From positions 1,364,001 to 1,428,000 of the forward strand of contig NZ_FMCR01000001.1 of NCBI RefSeq assembly GCF_900091575.1: a stretch of DNA of 64,000 nucleotides, in the 5' to 3' direction. The first letter of the stretch is position 1, and each line of letters starts with the position of its first letter. The notes beneath the pieces were generated by a model that was not told the DNA's origin, ran no database searches, and was given only the letters and a program-made list of their open reading frames with translations. The translations under genes and the position numbers were made by a program. Source of the stretch: Micromonospora saelicesensis (GTDB lineage: Bacteria > Actinomycetota > Actinomycetes > Mycobacteriales > Micromonosporaceae). Shown here piece by piece: positions 43,056 to 49,630 of this stretch.

Positions 43056-43871
43056 TCACGGCGTGCTCGTCACCGTAGGGCTCGGCGTGGTCGGACTCGC
43101 CCCGGTCGGTGGCTCGGCCTGCGAAATGATCAACAACACCTCGTCGTCGGTCGACACCGACGTGCCCGCCTCCGGCTCGGTCCCCACCACCGTCCCCGGC
43201 GGCAGCTCCGACGGGCGGTACACCACCCGGTAGGGCAGGCCGAGCCCGGTCAACAGCCCCTCGGCGGTGGCCTGCGGCAGCCCAGCGAGCGGTGGCACCG
43301 GCAGTTCCTCCGGCGCGTCAGTAGTCGGCGGGCTGCTCGGCGACTCACTGGTGGGCGCCGCCGACGTGGGGGCTGCGCTGGTCGGCGGGGTGCTGGGGGC
43401 ACTGGTCGGCGGAGGGGACGGGGTGGGCCCCGGATCGTTGCGGTCGTCCTCCTGCTGGGCACGCACCAACCACAGCGCACCCCCGAGCAGGCCTGCGAGC
43501 AACAGCGCCAGTACGCCCCAGAGGATCGGCAGCCACCACCGCCGACCACCCTGTTCCTCGACGTACCACTCGCCCGCGGGGTCATCAGGTCGGGGCGAGC
43601 GCACCTCGGCCCGACCGGACCACGACGGCGGTATCGGCGCTGTCCGGTCGGCCGCCGGACCCGGCCTGGTGCCGGCGGACTGGTCAATCGGCATGGTCTG
43701 GTCGGGCGACAGGTCGGGACGAGCCGGGACGGTCCGGTCGATCGGTGCCGTCTCGTCCGGTCCGTCGGCGGCGGGCCCGGCCGGGGCCGGCCGATCAGCG
43801 GCGGAGGGCAGGGGGCGGGTCCGGTCGTCGTCGTGCTCGCCGGCGGGAGGCTCCTGGCGGTCGTCGCTCAT
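43056..43871 (-). CDS. Membrane-anchored PASTA-domain protein without kinase
   Basis: 271 residues. A long acidic/Pro-rich cytoplasmic N-terminus (about 1-108; repeated xAPIDRT/TMPIDQ motifs) precedes one TM segment (about 113-134), a Ser/Thr/Pro linker (about 145-190), and one PASTA domain (about 192-256; LAGLPQATAEGLLTGLGLPYRVVY, GTVVGTEPEAGTSV). PASTA modules bind peptidoglycan or lipid II. There is no enzyme domain. The T-containing repeats in the cytoplasmic part could be kinase targets of PknB; that is an inference. Confidence 0.72.
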   Translation of the reverse strand: MSDDRQEPPAGEHDDDRTRPLPSAADRPAPAGPAADGPDETAPIDRTVPARPDLSPDQTMPIDQSAGTRPGPAADRTAPIPPSWSGRAEVRSPRPDDPAGEWYVEEQGGRRWWLPILWGVLALLLAGLLGGALWLVRAQQEDDRNDPGPTPSPPPTSAPSTPPTSAAPTSAAPTSESPSSPPTTDAPEELPVPPLAGLPQATAEGLLTGLGLPYRVVYRPSELPPGTVVGTEPEAGTSVSTDDEVLLIISQAEPPTGASPTTPSPTVTSTP

Positions 43872-44031
43872 CGCACGTCCTTTCCCGAACCCGGACGGGC
43901 GTCATGGCCCTCGACCGCCAACCTAGTCGCCCACACCGCCATCGGTGGGGATCAGCGTGCCGAGCCGCGCCGGCTGTCCGCGAGACAGGACGCAGGTAGG
44001 GGCCGGGAGGCTCGAACCCGCCGGCCTTGAA

Positions 44032-44712
44032 TCAGGGCGTGGGTTTCGTGGTCGGCTGGCCGTCGGAGCCACACCAGATGCTGACCTGGTCGTTCCACCG
44101 GGCCGGGCCGTCCTCGGCGGGCTCCTGCCGGCTGACCTTCCCAGTGCGTCCGCTGACGTAGCGCGGGTAGAGGCCCTCGTCGACCAACTCGTCGGCGGCG
44201 TCGGCGCAACTCTTGCCGACCACGTCCGGCACCTCGGCGGCCGGCGCCGGCCCGGCGACCTGTAGTTGCACGGTCGTCCCCCGGGCGACCTCGGTGCCCA
44301 CGTCCGGTGTGGTGCTCTCGACCGTACGGCCGACGCCGCCACCGAAGACCAGCCGCCAACCCAGCCGCTGCTTGCGCAGCGTCTCCCGGGCCTGCTCGAA
44401 GTCGGTGCCGATCACCGGCGGCACGGTCAGGCCGGCCCCCTTGGTCGAGGTGGCGGAGGTCTGGACCGCCGACGGTGTCGGCCGGCCGCTGCTCGGTCGG
44501 GGTGCGGTGGCCCTACTGGTCGACGCGCCAGCCGTGGTCGCAACGGCCAGCGGATCACCAGAGGGCGCGTCGTCCTCGCCGGCCAGCAACCAGCCGCCGG
44601 TCGCGCCCACGGCGGCGAGCAGCACCGCCGCCAACCCACCACCGAGCACGACGCTGGCCCGGCCCGCACCGCCACCGGCGGCATTCTGCTGGCCCGTGTT
44701 CGTGTCCGTCAT
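44032..44712 (-). CDS. Membrane-anchored protein with two PASTA domains
   Basis: 226 residues. A short cytoplasmic part precedes one TM segment (about 20-43), a Ser/Thr/Pro-rich linker (about 50-90) and two PASTA domains (about 93-152: VPPVIGTDFEQARETLRKQRLGWRLVF; about 155-215: VPDVVGKSCADAADELVDEGLYPRYV). ATG 44712 gives a normal N-terminus; the frame is open far upstream but without protein-like sequence. It lies 160 bp upstream of another PASTA gene on the same strand. It may sense or tether to wall precursors. Confidence 0.78.
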   Translation of the reverse strand: MTDTNTGQQNAAGGGAGRASVVLGGGLAAVLLAAVGATGGWLLAGEDDAPSGDPLAVATTAGASTSRATAPRPSSGRPTPSAVQTSATSTKGAGLTVPPVIGTDFEQARETLRKQRLGWRLVFGGGVGRTVESTTPDVGTEVARGTTVQLQVAGPAPAAEVPDVVGKSCADAADELVDEGLYPRYVSGRTGKVSRQEPAEDGPARWNDQVSIWCGSDGQPTTKPTP

Positions 44713-44822
44713 AACGCCCACCGCCTCATCACCGGCGACCGTACCGCCCGCCGCCCAACCCGCCCGCACCGGCGGTCCACACCGGCGGGTCTCTGCGACT
44801 CGCCGCGCCGACGACGGGACGT

Positions 44823-44835
44823 TACGCTGCCCGGC
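44823..44835 (+). promoter_or_regulatory. -10 element for a probable leaderless transcript
   Basis: TACGCT (44823-44828) is followed by 7 nt and ATG 44836 without a Shine-Dalgarno sequence. The spacing fits leaderless initiation. Confidence 0.4.
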
Positions 44836-46260
44836 ATGGCCAGACAGGGCTGGGGAGTATCGATCGCAACGGCGATCGGGGTCGCTGCCGGCGCGGGTGC
44901 CGCACAACTGGGCTTCGGCTACGGGCTCGGCGTCATCACCTGGACGCCCACCGATGCCGGTGCGACCGACACGGCCTGGGCGGACGGCCTCGCCTGGGCC
45001 ACGTGGCTCGCCGCCAGTTCGACGGTCCTCGGCGCGGTCTGCGCGCAGCGGCTGCACCAACGGAACGCCCCGGCCAAGGCCGTGGTCTCTTCGGAGACGT
45101 CTCCCGACGGTGGTGGTGCCCGCCACGAGGGCCCGCACCTCGACGATCGGGCACCGGAGCACGAGAGCCCGGCCGACGGGCCTCCTCCGGCCGTCGACAC
45201 CGCGCGGCCGGAGGCGGTGGACACGCCGCCACCGGTGGCTGATCCGCCGGTCCACGACAGCGGTGGCCTGCTGCGCCGGGTGGCCCTGGCGCTTGGCGCC
45301 GGGCTGGGCGGGCTGGTCACGGTGCTGTTGATCGCGGTACCCGCGCGGGTCGCGACCGGCGCGGACACCGGCGCTCCGCAACGGACGGCCGCCGTACAGG
45401 CGACGCTGGGCATCCTGATCGGCGTCCTCGTCGCGATCTGGGCGCTTCGCTCCCGAGCCGCCGCGGTGAACGTGACCGCGACGGCCGCCTGGCTCTGGCT
45501 GCTCGCGGTGATCTCCGTGATCGACGGGGTACGCGTCGGACGAGGGCTGACCGGCGCGCAACTCGGCACCTGGCAGTTCGACCCGGACCACGCCCGGTAC
45601 TGGATCGGGGGCCAGATCTACTGGCCCGGCGCGTTGCTGGCACTGGTGCCCGCGCTGCTGATCGGCGTACTGGCCGCCCGGCGGTCCGCCCGCTCCGGCG
45701 GGCACCGCGTGGGTGCGGCAGCCTCCGGCGCGGCAGGCCCGGTGCTCGTCGCGCTCGCCTACCTGACCACGCTGCCGCACTGGTCGACGCTGGGTCCCGC
45801 GCAGCTGTCCACCCAGCTGATCGCCCCGTACGCGGTGATCGCCGGTATCGGCGGCTCGGTGCTGGCCGCCCGCCTCGGCGAGCGAAGCGAACGGAACCGC
45901 CCGGCTAAACAGAGCCGCTCGACCAAGCCGGGTGCGGTGCCTCGGGACACGGTGGCCGACCCGGCCCCGATCGCCGAGAGCGAGCCCCCACCGCCGGTCT
46001 CCGGCTCGACGACCACAACCTCAGGCTCGACCGCCGGAACCGCAGCGCGGCGCAGGAGGGCCGACGCCCCACCGCAGACGCCCCGGACGGGCTCACTGCC
46101 GGGCGACGCCACCGCCGCACCGCAGGTTCCCGCCCCGCGTACGGACCCAGACCTCGCGAAGCCGGCCGGTCCCATCGAAGCAACAGCGGCAGAGGACCTG
46201 ACCCCCACCAGCCGGCGCACCCGAGCAGCCCGCCGCACCACCCGCCCCACCACCGACTAA
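44836..46260 (+). CDS. Polytopic membrane protein with Pro-rich tails, unknown function
   Basis: 474 residues. Two TM segments near the N-terminus (about 7-30 and 50-70) precede a Pro/His/Glu-rich loop (about 85-135). About five more TM segments follow (between 145 and 345). The Ser/Thr/Pro/Ala-rich cytoplasmic tail (about 355-474) is basic at the end. I recognise no family. ATG 44836 is backed by a -10 at leaderless spacing. It is divergent from the two-PASTA gene (about 120 bp). It ends 33 bp before a long palindrome. Confidence 0.68.
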   Translation: MARQGWGVSIATAIGVAAGAGAAQLGFGYGLGVITWTPTDAGATDTAWADGLAWATWLAASSTVLGAVCAQRLHQRNAPAKAVVSSETSPDGGGARHEGPHLDDRAPEHESPADGPPPAVDTARPEAVDTPPPVADPPVHDSGGLLRRVALALGAGLGGLVTVLLIAVPARVATGADTGAPQRTAAVQATLGILIGVLVAIWALRSRAAAVNVTATAAWLWLLAVISVIDGVRVGRGLTGAQLGTWQFDPDHARYWIGGQIYWPGALLALVPALLIGVLAARRSARSGGHRVGAAASGAAGPVLVALAYLTTLPHWSTLGPAQLSTQLIAPYAVIAGIGGSVLAARLGERSERNRPAKQSRSTKPGAVPRDTVADPAPIAESEPPPPVSGSTTTTSGSTAGTAARRRRADAPPQTPRTGSLPGDATAAPQVPAPRTDPDLAKPAGPIEATAAEDLTPTSRRTRAARRTTRPTTD

Positions 46261-46292
46261 CCGCCCACCCCACCCGGGCCCCCACCCACCCT

Positions 46293-46353
46293 GTTGATCA
46301 TGAAGTTATTGCCACCTCGCTCGGCGTGTCATGGCAATAACTTCATGATCAAC
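46293..46353. repeat. Perfect 22-bp-arm intergenic palindrome
   Basis: Arms 46293-46314 and 46332-46353 are fully complementary (GTTGATCATGAAGTTATTGC...) around a 17-nt centre. The arms are far richer in AT than their surroundings. It lies between convergent genes and could act as a terminator, or be one of a dispersed family (see 25406 and 56946). Confidence 0.85.
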
Positions 46354-46364
46354 GCGTTCATCGC

Positions 46365-46407
46365 GGGGGGTGGGGCGGGTGGGTCAGGTGGGGTGGGGCG
46401 GGGTGGG
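46365..46407 (+). other. Two tandem G-quadruplex motifs with one-nucleotide loops
   Basis: 46365-46383 reads G6-T-G4-C-G3-T-G3, and 46390-46407 reads G4-T-G4-C-G4-T-GGG then T. Each has four G-runs with single-base loops, the most stable class of G4 sequence. They abut the stop codon of the minus-strand ligase gene. A 15-bp unit (GGGTGGGTCAGGTGG) is repeated at 46377 and 46401. Confidence 0.75.
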
Positions 46408-47886
46408 TCAGGTGGTAGGCCAGGTGTGGACGGGTTGGTTGGTGCGCTGGAGTTCGGCGTAGCGCTGGACCATGTGGTGCAGCGCGGCCGTGCGATCCAT
46501 GCCGTGGTGCCGCTCCGCCGCCCAGACCACCTCGGTCTGCCAGGCGGCGCCGTTGCGGCCGGTACGGCAGCGCTGCTCGATGATGTCGAGCAGCCGGTCC
46601 CGCTGCGCCGGGGCGACACCGAACCCGTCCAGGCCGGTGGCGGCGGTGGGCAGCAGTTGGTCCAGGACCAGCTTGGTGACCGGCACGTCGCCAAGCCCGG
46701 GCCAGTGCAGCACGGCGTCGAGGCCACGTCGGGCGGCGGCGTGGAAGTTCTCCTCGGCGGAGCTGAAGGTGAGTTGACTCCAGATCGGTCGGTCGGCCTC
46801 GGCCAGACCGCGTACCAGCCCGAAGTAGAAGGCGGCGTTGGCCAGCATGTCCACCACCGTCGGACCAGCCGGCAGCACCCGGTTCTCCACCCGCAGGTGG
46901 GGGCGGCCGTTCATGATGTCGTAGACCGGACGGTTCCACCGGTAGACGGTGCCGTTGTGCAACCGCAGCTCCCCGAGCTGTGGCACACCGCCGGCGTGCA
47001 GGACCTCCACCGGGTCCTCGTCCTCGCAGATCGGCAGCAGCGGCGGGAAGTACCGGACGTTCTCCTCGAACAGGTCGAAGATCGAGGTGATCCACCGTTC
47101 GCCGAACCACACCCGCGGCCGTACGCCCTGGGCCTTCAGCTCGTCCGGGCGGGTGTCGGTGGCCTGCTGGAACAGGGCGATCCGCGTTTCGGCCCACAGT
47201 TGGCGGCCGTACAGGAAGGGGCTGTTCGCCCCGACCGCCACCTGCACCCCGGCGATGGCCTGGGACGCGTTCCAGTAGTCGGCGAAGCTGTCCGGGGCGA
47301 CCTGGAGGTGGAACTGGAGGCTCGTGCAGGCGGCCTCCGGGGCGATCGAGTCGGTGTGTGTGCGCAACTGCTCGACGCCGCGAATGTCCAGCTCGATGTC
47401 CTCGCCCCGGGCGCCGACGATCTGGTCGTTGAGCACCCGGTAACGCTCGTTGGTGGAGAGGTTGTCCTCGACCAGGTGCCCCTCGGTGAGGGTGGGCAGG
47501 ATGCCGACCAGGACGATCTTCGCGTCGGACCTGGCGGCACGCTCGTCGGCCCGCGAGAGGCTACCGCGCAGGTCGTGCTCGTAGTCGGCGAAGCCGGTGC
47601 CCTCGATCAGTCGGGGCTCGGCGTTGAGTTCCAGGTTGAACTGCCCCAACTCGGTCTGGAAGAGGGGGTCCGCGATGTCGGCGAGGATCTCCTCGTTGCG
47701 CATCGCCGGCTCGGCGGCCGAGTCGACCAGGTTGAGTTCGATCTCCAGGCCGGTCATCGGCCGGTCGGCGTCGAAGCCGAAGTCGTCCAGCATCAGGGCG
47801 AAGACGTCCAGGCACCGCCGCACCTTCTGCCGATATCGGACGCGATCATCCCGGGTGAAGGCGCCCTCTGAGACGTCCCTGCCCAT
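46408..47886 (-). CDS. Glutamate-cysteine ligase family protein (GCS2 type)
   Basis: 492 residues. Motifs of the GCS2/YbdK-like ATP-dependent carboxylate-amine ligases are seen: GLEIELNLVD, FNLELNAEPRLIEG, ERYRVLNDQIVGARGEDIELDIRGVEQLRTHTDSIAPEAACTSLQFHLQV, NSPFLYGRQLWAETR and GRPHLRVENRVLPAGPTVVDMLANAAF. The family joins glutamate to an amino compound. True gamma-glutamylcysteine synthesis is not assured, since this lineage relies on mycothiol. GGGAGG lies 4 nt before ATG 47886. It is monocistronic. Confidence 0.84.
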   Translation of the reverse strand: MGRDVSEGAFTRDDRVRYRQKVRRCLDVFALMLDDFGFDADRPMTGLEIELNLVDSAAEPAMRNEEILADIADPLFQTELGQFNLELNAEPRLIEGTGFADYEHDLRGSLSRADERAARSDAKIVLVGILPTLTEGHLVEDNLSTNERYRVLNDQIVGARGEDIELDIRGVEQLRTHTDSIAPEAACTSLQFHLQVAPDSFADYWNASQAIAGVQVAVGANSPFLYGRQLWAETRIALFQQATDTRPDELKAQGVRPRVWFGERWITSIFDLFEENVRYFPPLLPICEDEDPVEVLHAGGVPQLGELRLHNGTVYRWNRPVYDIMNGRPHLRVENRVLPAGPTVVDMLANAAFYFGLVRGLAEADRPIWSQLTFSSAEENFHAAARRGLDAVLHWPGLGDVPVTKLVLDQLLPTAATGLDGFGVAPAQRDRLLDIIEQRCRTGRNGAAWQTEVVWAAERHHGMDRTAALHHMVQRYAELQRTNQPVHTWPTT

Positions 47887-48111
47887 GTGTCCTCCCGACG
47901 GCCGGCGCGGTCGGGATCCTGCCGTCCCGGAAGCGCTTTGTGAAGCATCCACGGTAAGAGCGCCCACCTGACCGGGGCCAGAGGGCCGACGGCGGTGATC
48001 CGACGTCGACCGGGGCGGACGCGCTCGTGGCGCCATCTGTACCCCGTCGTCGCGCGGCCGGACCCGATTGCGGTGCGAACAAGCCGTGACAATTACCACC
48101 AGTGGGAACGA

Positions 48112-48190
48112 CGCAGGGCCCGCGCCGACGTGCGGCGCGGGCCCTGCGTACCGGATCGCCGGGAGGATTCCCCCTGCCCTCCGGCGATCC
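48112..48190 (-). terminator. Two tandem hairpins after the YceI gene
   Basis: Next to the YceI stop, GGATCGCCGG (48153-48162) pairs with 48181-48190. Further on, a perfect 15-bp stem (48112-48126 with 48134-48148) has a 7-nt loop. The stronger second stem is the likely terminator of the minus-strand YceI gene. Confidence 0.72.
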
Positions 48191-48197
48191 CCGGGGA

Positions 48198-48779
48198 TCA
48201 GGCCTGGCGGACGGCCTCGCCCTCGATCTCGATCTTGATCTTGCGGCTGACCAGCACGCCCCCGGTCTCCAGGGCGACGTTCCAGGTCAGGCCGAACTCC
48301 TCGCGGTCGATCTCGGTGCTGGCGGAGAAGCCGAAGATGTCCTGGCCGAACGGGCTGCGGCCGACACCCTCGAACTCCACCTCCAGCTCGACCGGGCGGG
48401 TGACGTCCTTGATGGTCAGCTCACCGGTGAGCACGAACTCGCCGCCGCGACGGGACTTGACCCCGGTGCTGCGGAACTCGAGCGTCGGGAACTTCTCGGC
48501 GTCCAGGAACTCGGGGCTGCGCAGGTGCGCGTCCCGGTCGGCCTGGGTGGTGTCGACGCTGGCGGCCTGAATGGTCGCGACGACCGACGACTGCAGCGGG
48601 TCCTCGGCGACGGTGATGGTGGCGGTCGCCTCGTTGAACTCACCGCGAACCTTGCTCACCATCATGTGCCGGGCAACGAAGCCGACCCGCTTGTGCGCCA
48701 CGTCGAGCGCATAGGTGCCGGCCGCCGGGATGGTGAGGCCGTCCCAGTCGCGGGTAACCGCATCGATGCTGCTGGTCAT
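48198..48779 (-). CDS. YceI family lipocalin-like protein
   Basis: 193 residues. The YceI beta-barrel is clear: GTYALDVAHKRVGFVARHMMVSKVRGEFNEATATITV, then SVVATIQAASVDTTQADRDAHLRSPEFLDAEKFPTLEFRSTGV, LTGELTIKDVTRPVELEVEF and GFSASTEIDREEFGLTWN. Members bind isoprenoid or lipid-like molecules. No signal peptide is present, so it is probably cytosolic here. GGAGG is 8 nt before ATG 48779. It is transcribed divergently from a MarR regulator, as is common, and probably repressed by it. Confidence 0.92.
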   Translation of the reverse strand: MTSSIDAVTRDWDGLTIPAAGTYALDVAHKRVGFVARHMMVSKVRGEFNEATATITVAEDPLQSSVVATIQAASVDTTQADRDAHLRSPEFLDAEKFPTLEFRSTGVKSRRGGEFVLTGELTIKDVTRPVELEVEFEGVGRSPFGQDIFGFSASTEIDREEFGLTWNVALETGGVLVSRKIKIEIEGEAVRQA

Positions 48780-48818
48780 GCTGCTGTCCTCCAGGAGATT
48801 GTTTAGTAGCCCAACGAC

Positions 48819-48872
48819 TGCTTGAGCAACTATAACCGCAACAACATTCCCCGTGTCAAGCACTGGTATGAT
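48819..48872 (+). promoter_or_regulatory. Divergent yceI/marR control region with operator and -10
   Basis: TGCT-TG-AGCA (48819-48828) is an interrupted palindrome like MarR boxes of this regulator group. TATGAT (48867-48872) is followed by 6 nt and the MarR GTG 48879, with no Shine-Dalgarno sequence, so its mRNA should be leaderless. The MarR protein probably represses both directions. Confidence 0.55.
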
Positions 48873-48878
48873 GAACGG

Positions 48879-49397
48879 GTGACCAACGTCTTCGACGATC
48901 CCCGGATCACCGCCGTCGGCCTGCTCTTCGAGGCACACGCCGGGCTGTCAGCCCGGTTCAACGCCCAACTCGAGGAGCACGGCCTCTCCGCGGTCGAGTT
49001 CGAGGTCATCACCCGACTGGCCCGCTCGCCGGGCAACCAACTACGCATGACCGACCTTGCCGCACAGACCTCCCTGTCGACCAGCGGAGTGACCCGTGTG
49101 GTGGACCGGATGGAGCGCGACGGGTTGCTCACCCGCCGGGCCTGCCCGAACGACCGACGCAGCTCGTACGCGGTGGTCACCGCCTCCGGGATGCAGCGCC
49201 TGAACGAGACGCTGCCCGGGCATCTGCAGATGATCGAGCAGTGGTTCACCGGGCAGCTCGACCCCGAGGCGCTGGCGGCCCTCCTCGACGGGTTGCGGCG
49301 GGTCCGCGACGCCGCGCATCCGTGCGCCACCGCCGGCAGCGACGACGTCAGTCCGGAGCAGGTCGCCGCCACCGACAACGCCACCCGACGGCACTGA
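48879..49397 (+). CDS. MarR family transcriptional regulator
   Basis: 172 residues. The winged-helix domain fills about 30-130: EEHGLSAVEFEVITRLARSPGNQLRMTDLAAQTSLSTSGVTRVVDRMERDGLLTRRACPNDRRSSYAVVTASG. The recognition helix is STSGVTRVVDRME and the wing DRRSSYAVVT. Dimeric MarR proteins usually repress a divergent gene and release on ligand binding; here the target is likely yceI plus itself. GTG 48879 follows TATGAT at leaderless spacing. The C-terminus is polar and variable. Confidence 0.9.
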   Translation: MTNVFDDPRITAVGLLFEAHAGLSARFNAQLEEHGLSAVEFEVITRLARSPGNQLRMTDLAAQTSLSTSGVTRVVDRMERDGLLTRRACPNDRRSSYAVVTASGMQRLNETLPGHLQMIEQWFTGQLDPEALAALLDGLRRVRDAAHPCATAGSDDVSPEQVAATDNATRRH

Positions 49398-49415
49398 TCA
49401 GCACCCGCCGTCGGG
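49384..49415 (+). terminator. Hairpin over the MarR stop codon
   Basis: CCCGACGGC (49384-49392) pairs with GCCGTCGGG (49407-49415). The stop TGA (49395-49397) lies in the 14-nt loop. Nothing else was seen in 49416-49630 apart from a loose GGCAGAAAG/CTTTCTGCC pair. Confidence 0.5.
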
Positions 49416-49630
49416 CGGCGGCAGCGGCAGAAAGACCGGCAGAACTGACCCAGCAAAGCTGGAGGATTCGGTCCCAAGCCGACTTTCTGCCACCGCACCG
49501 GTGGCAGGCTTCCTGCACCGGGGATCACCGGGGGGTGACGGCGCGGGCGATCAGCGAGGGGTAGCACCAAAGGGGGCTCTTCGCCCGCGCCACTCTCCCG
49601 TCGCGATCCGCTCGGGGAGAGCGCAGACCA

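Noticed and set aside
44713..45780. Upstream extension of the two-PASTA gene
   Set aside because: The extension is antisense to the polytopic membrane protein gene and has no protein-like features. ATG 44712 gives a TM-PASTA layout.
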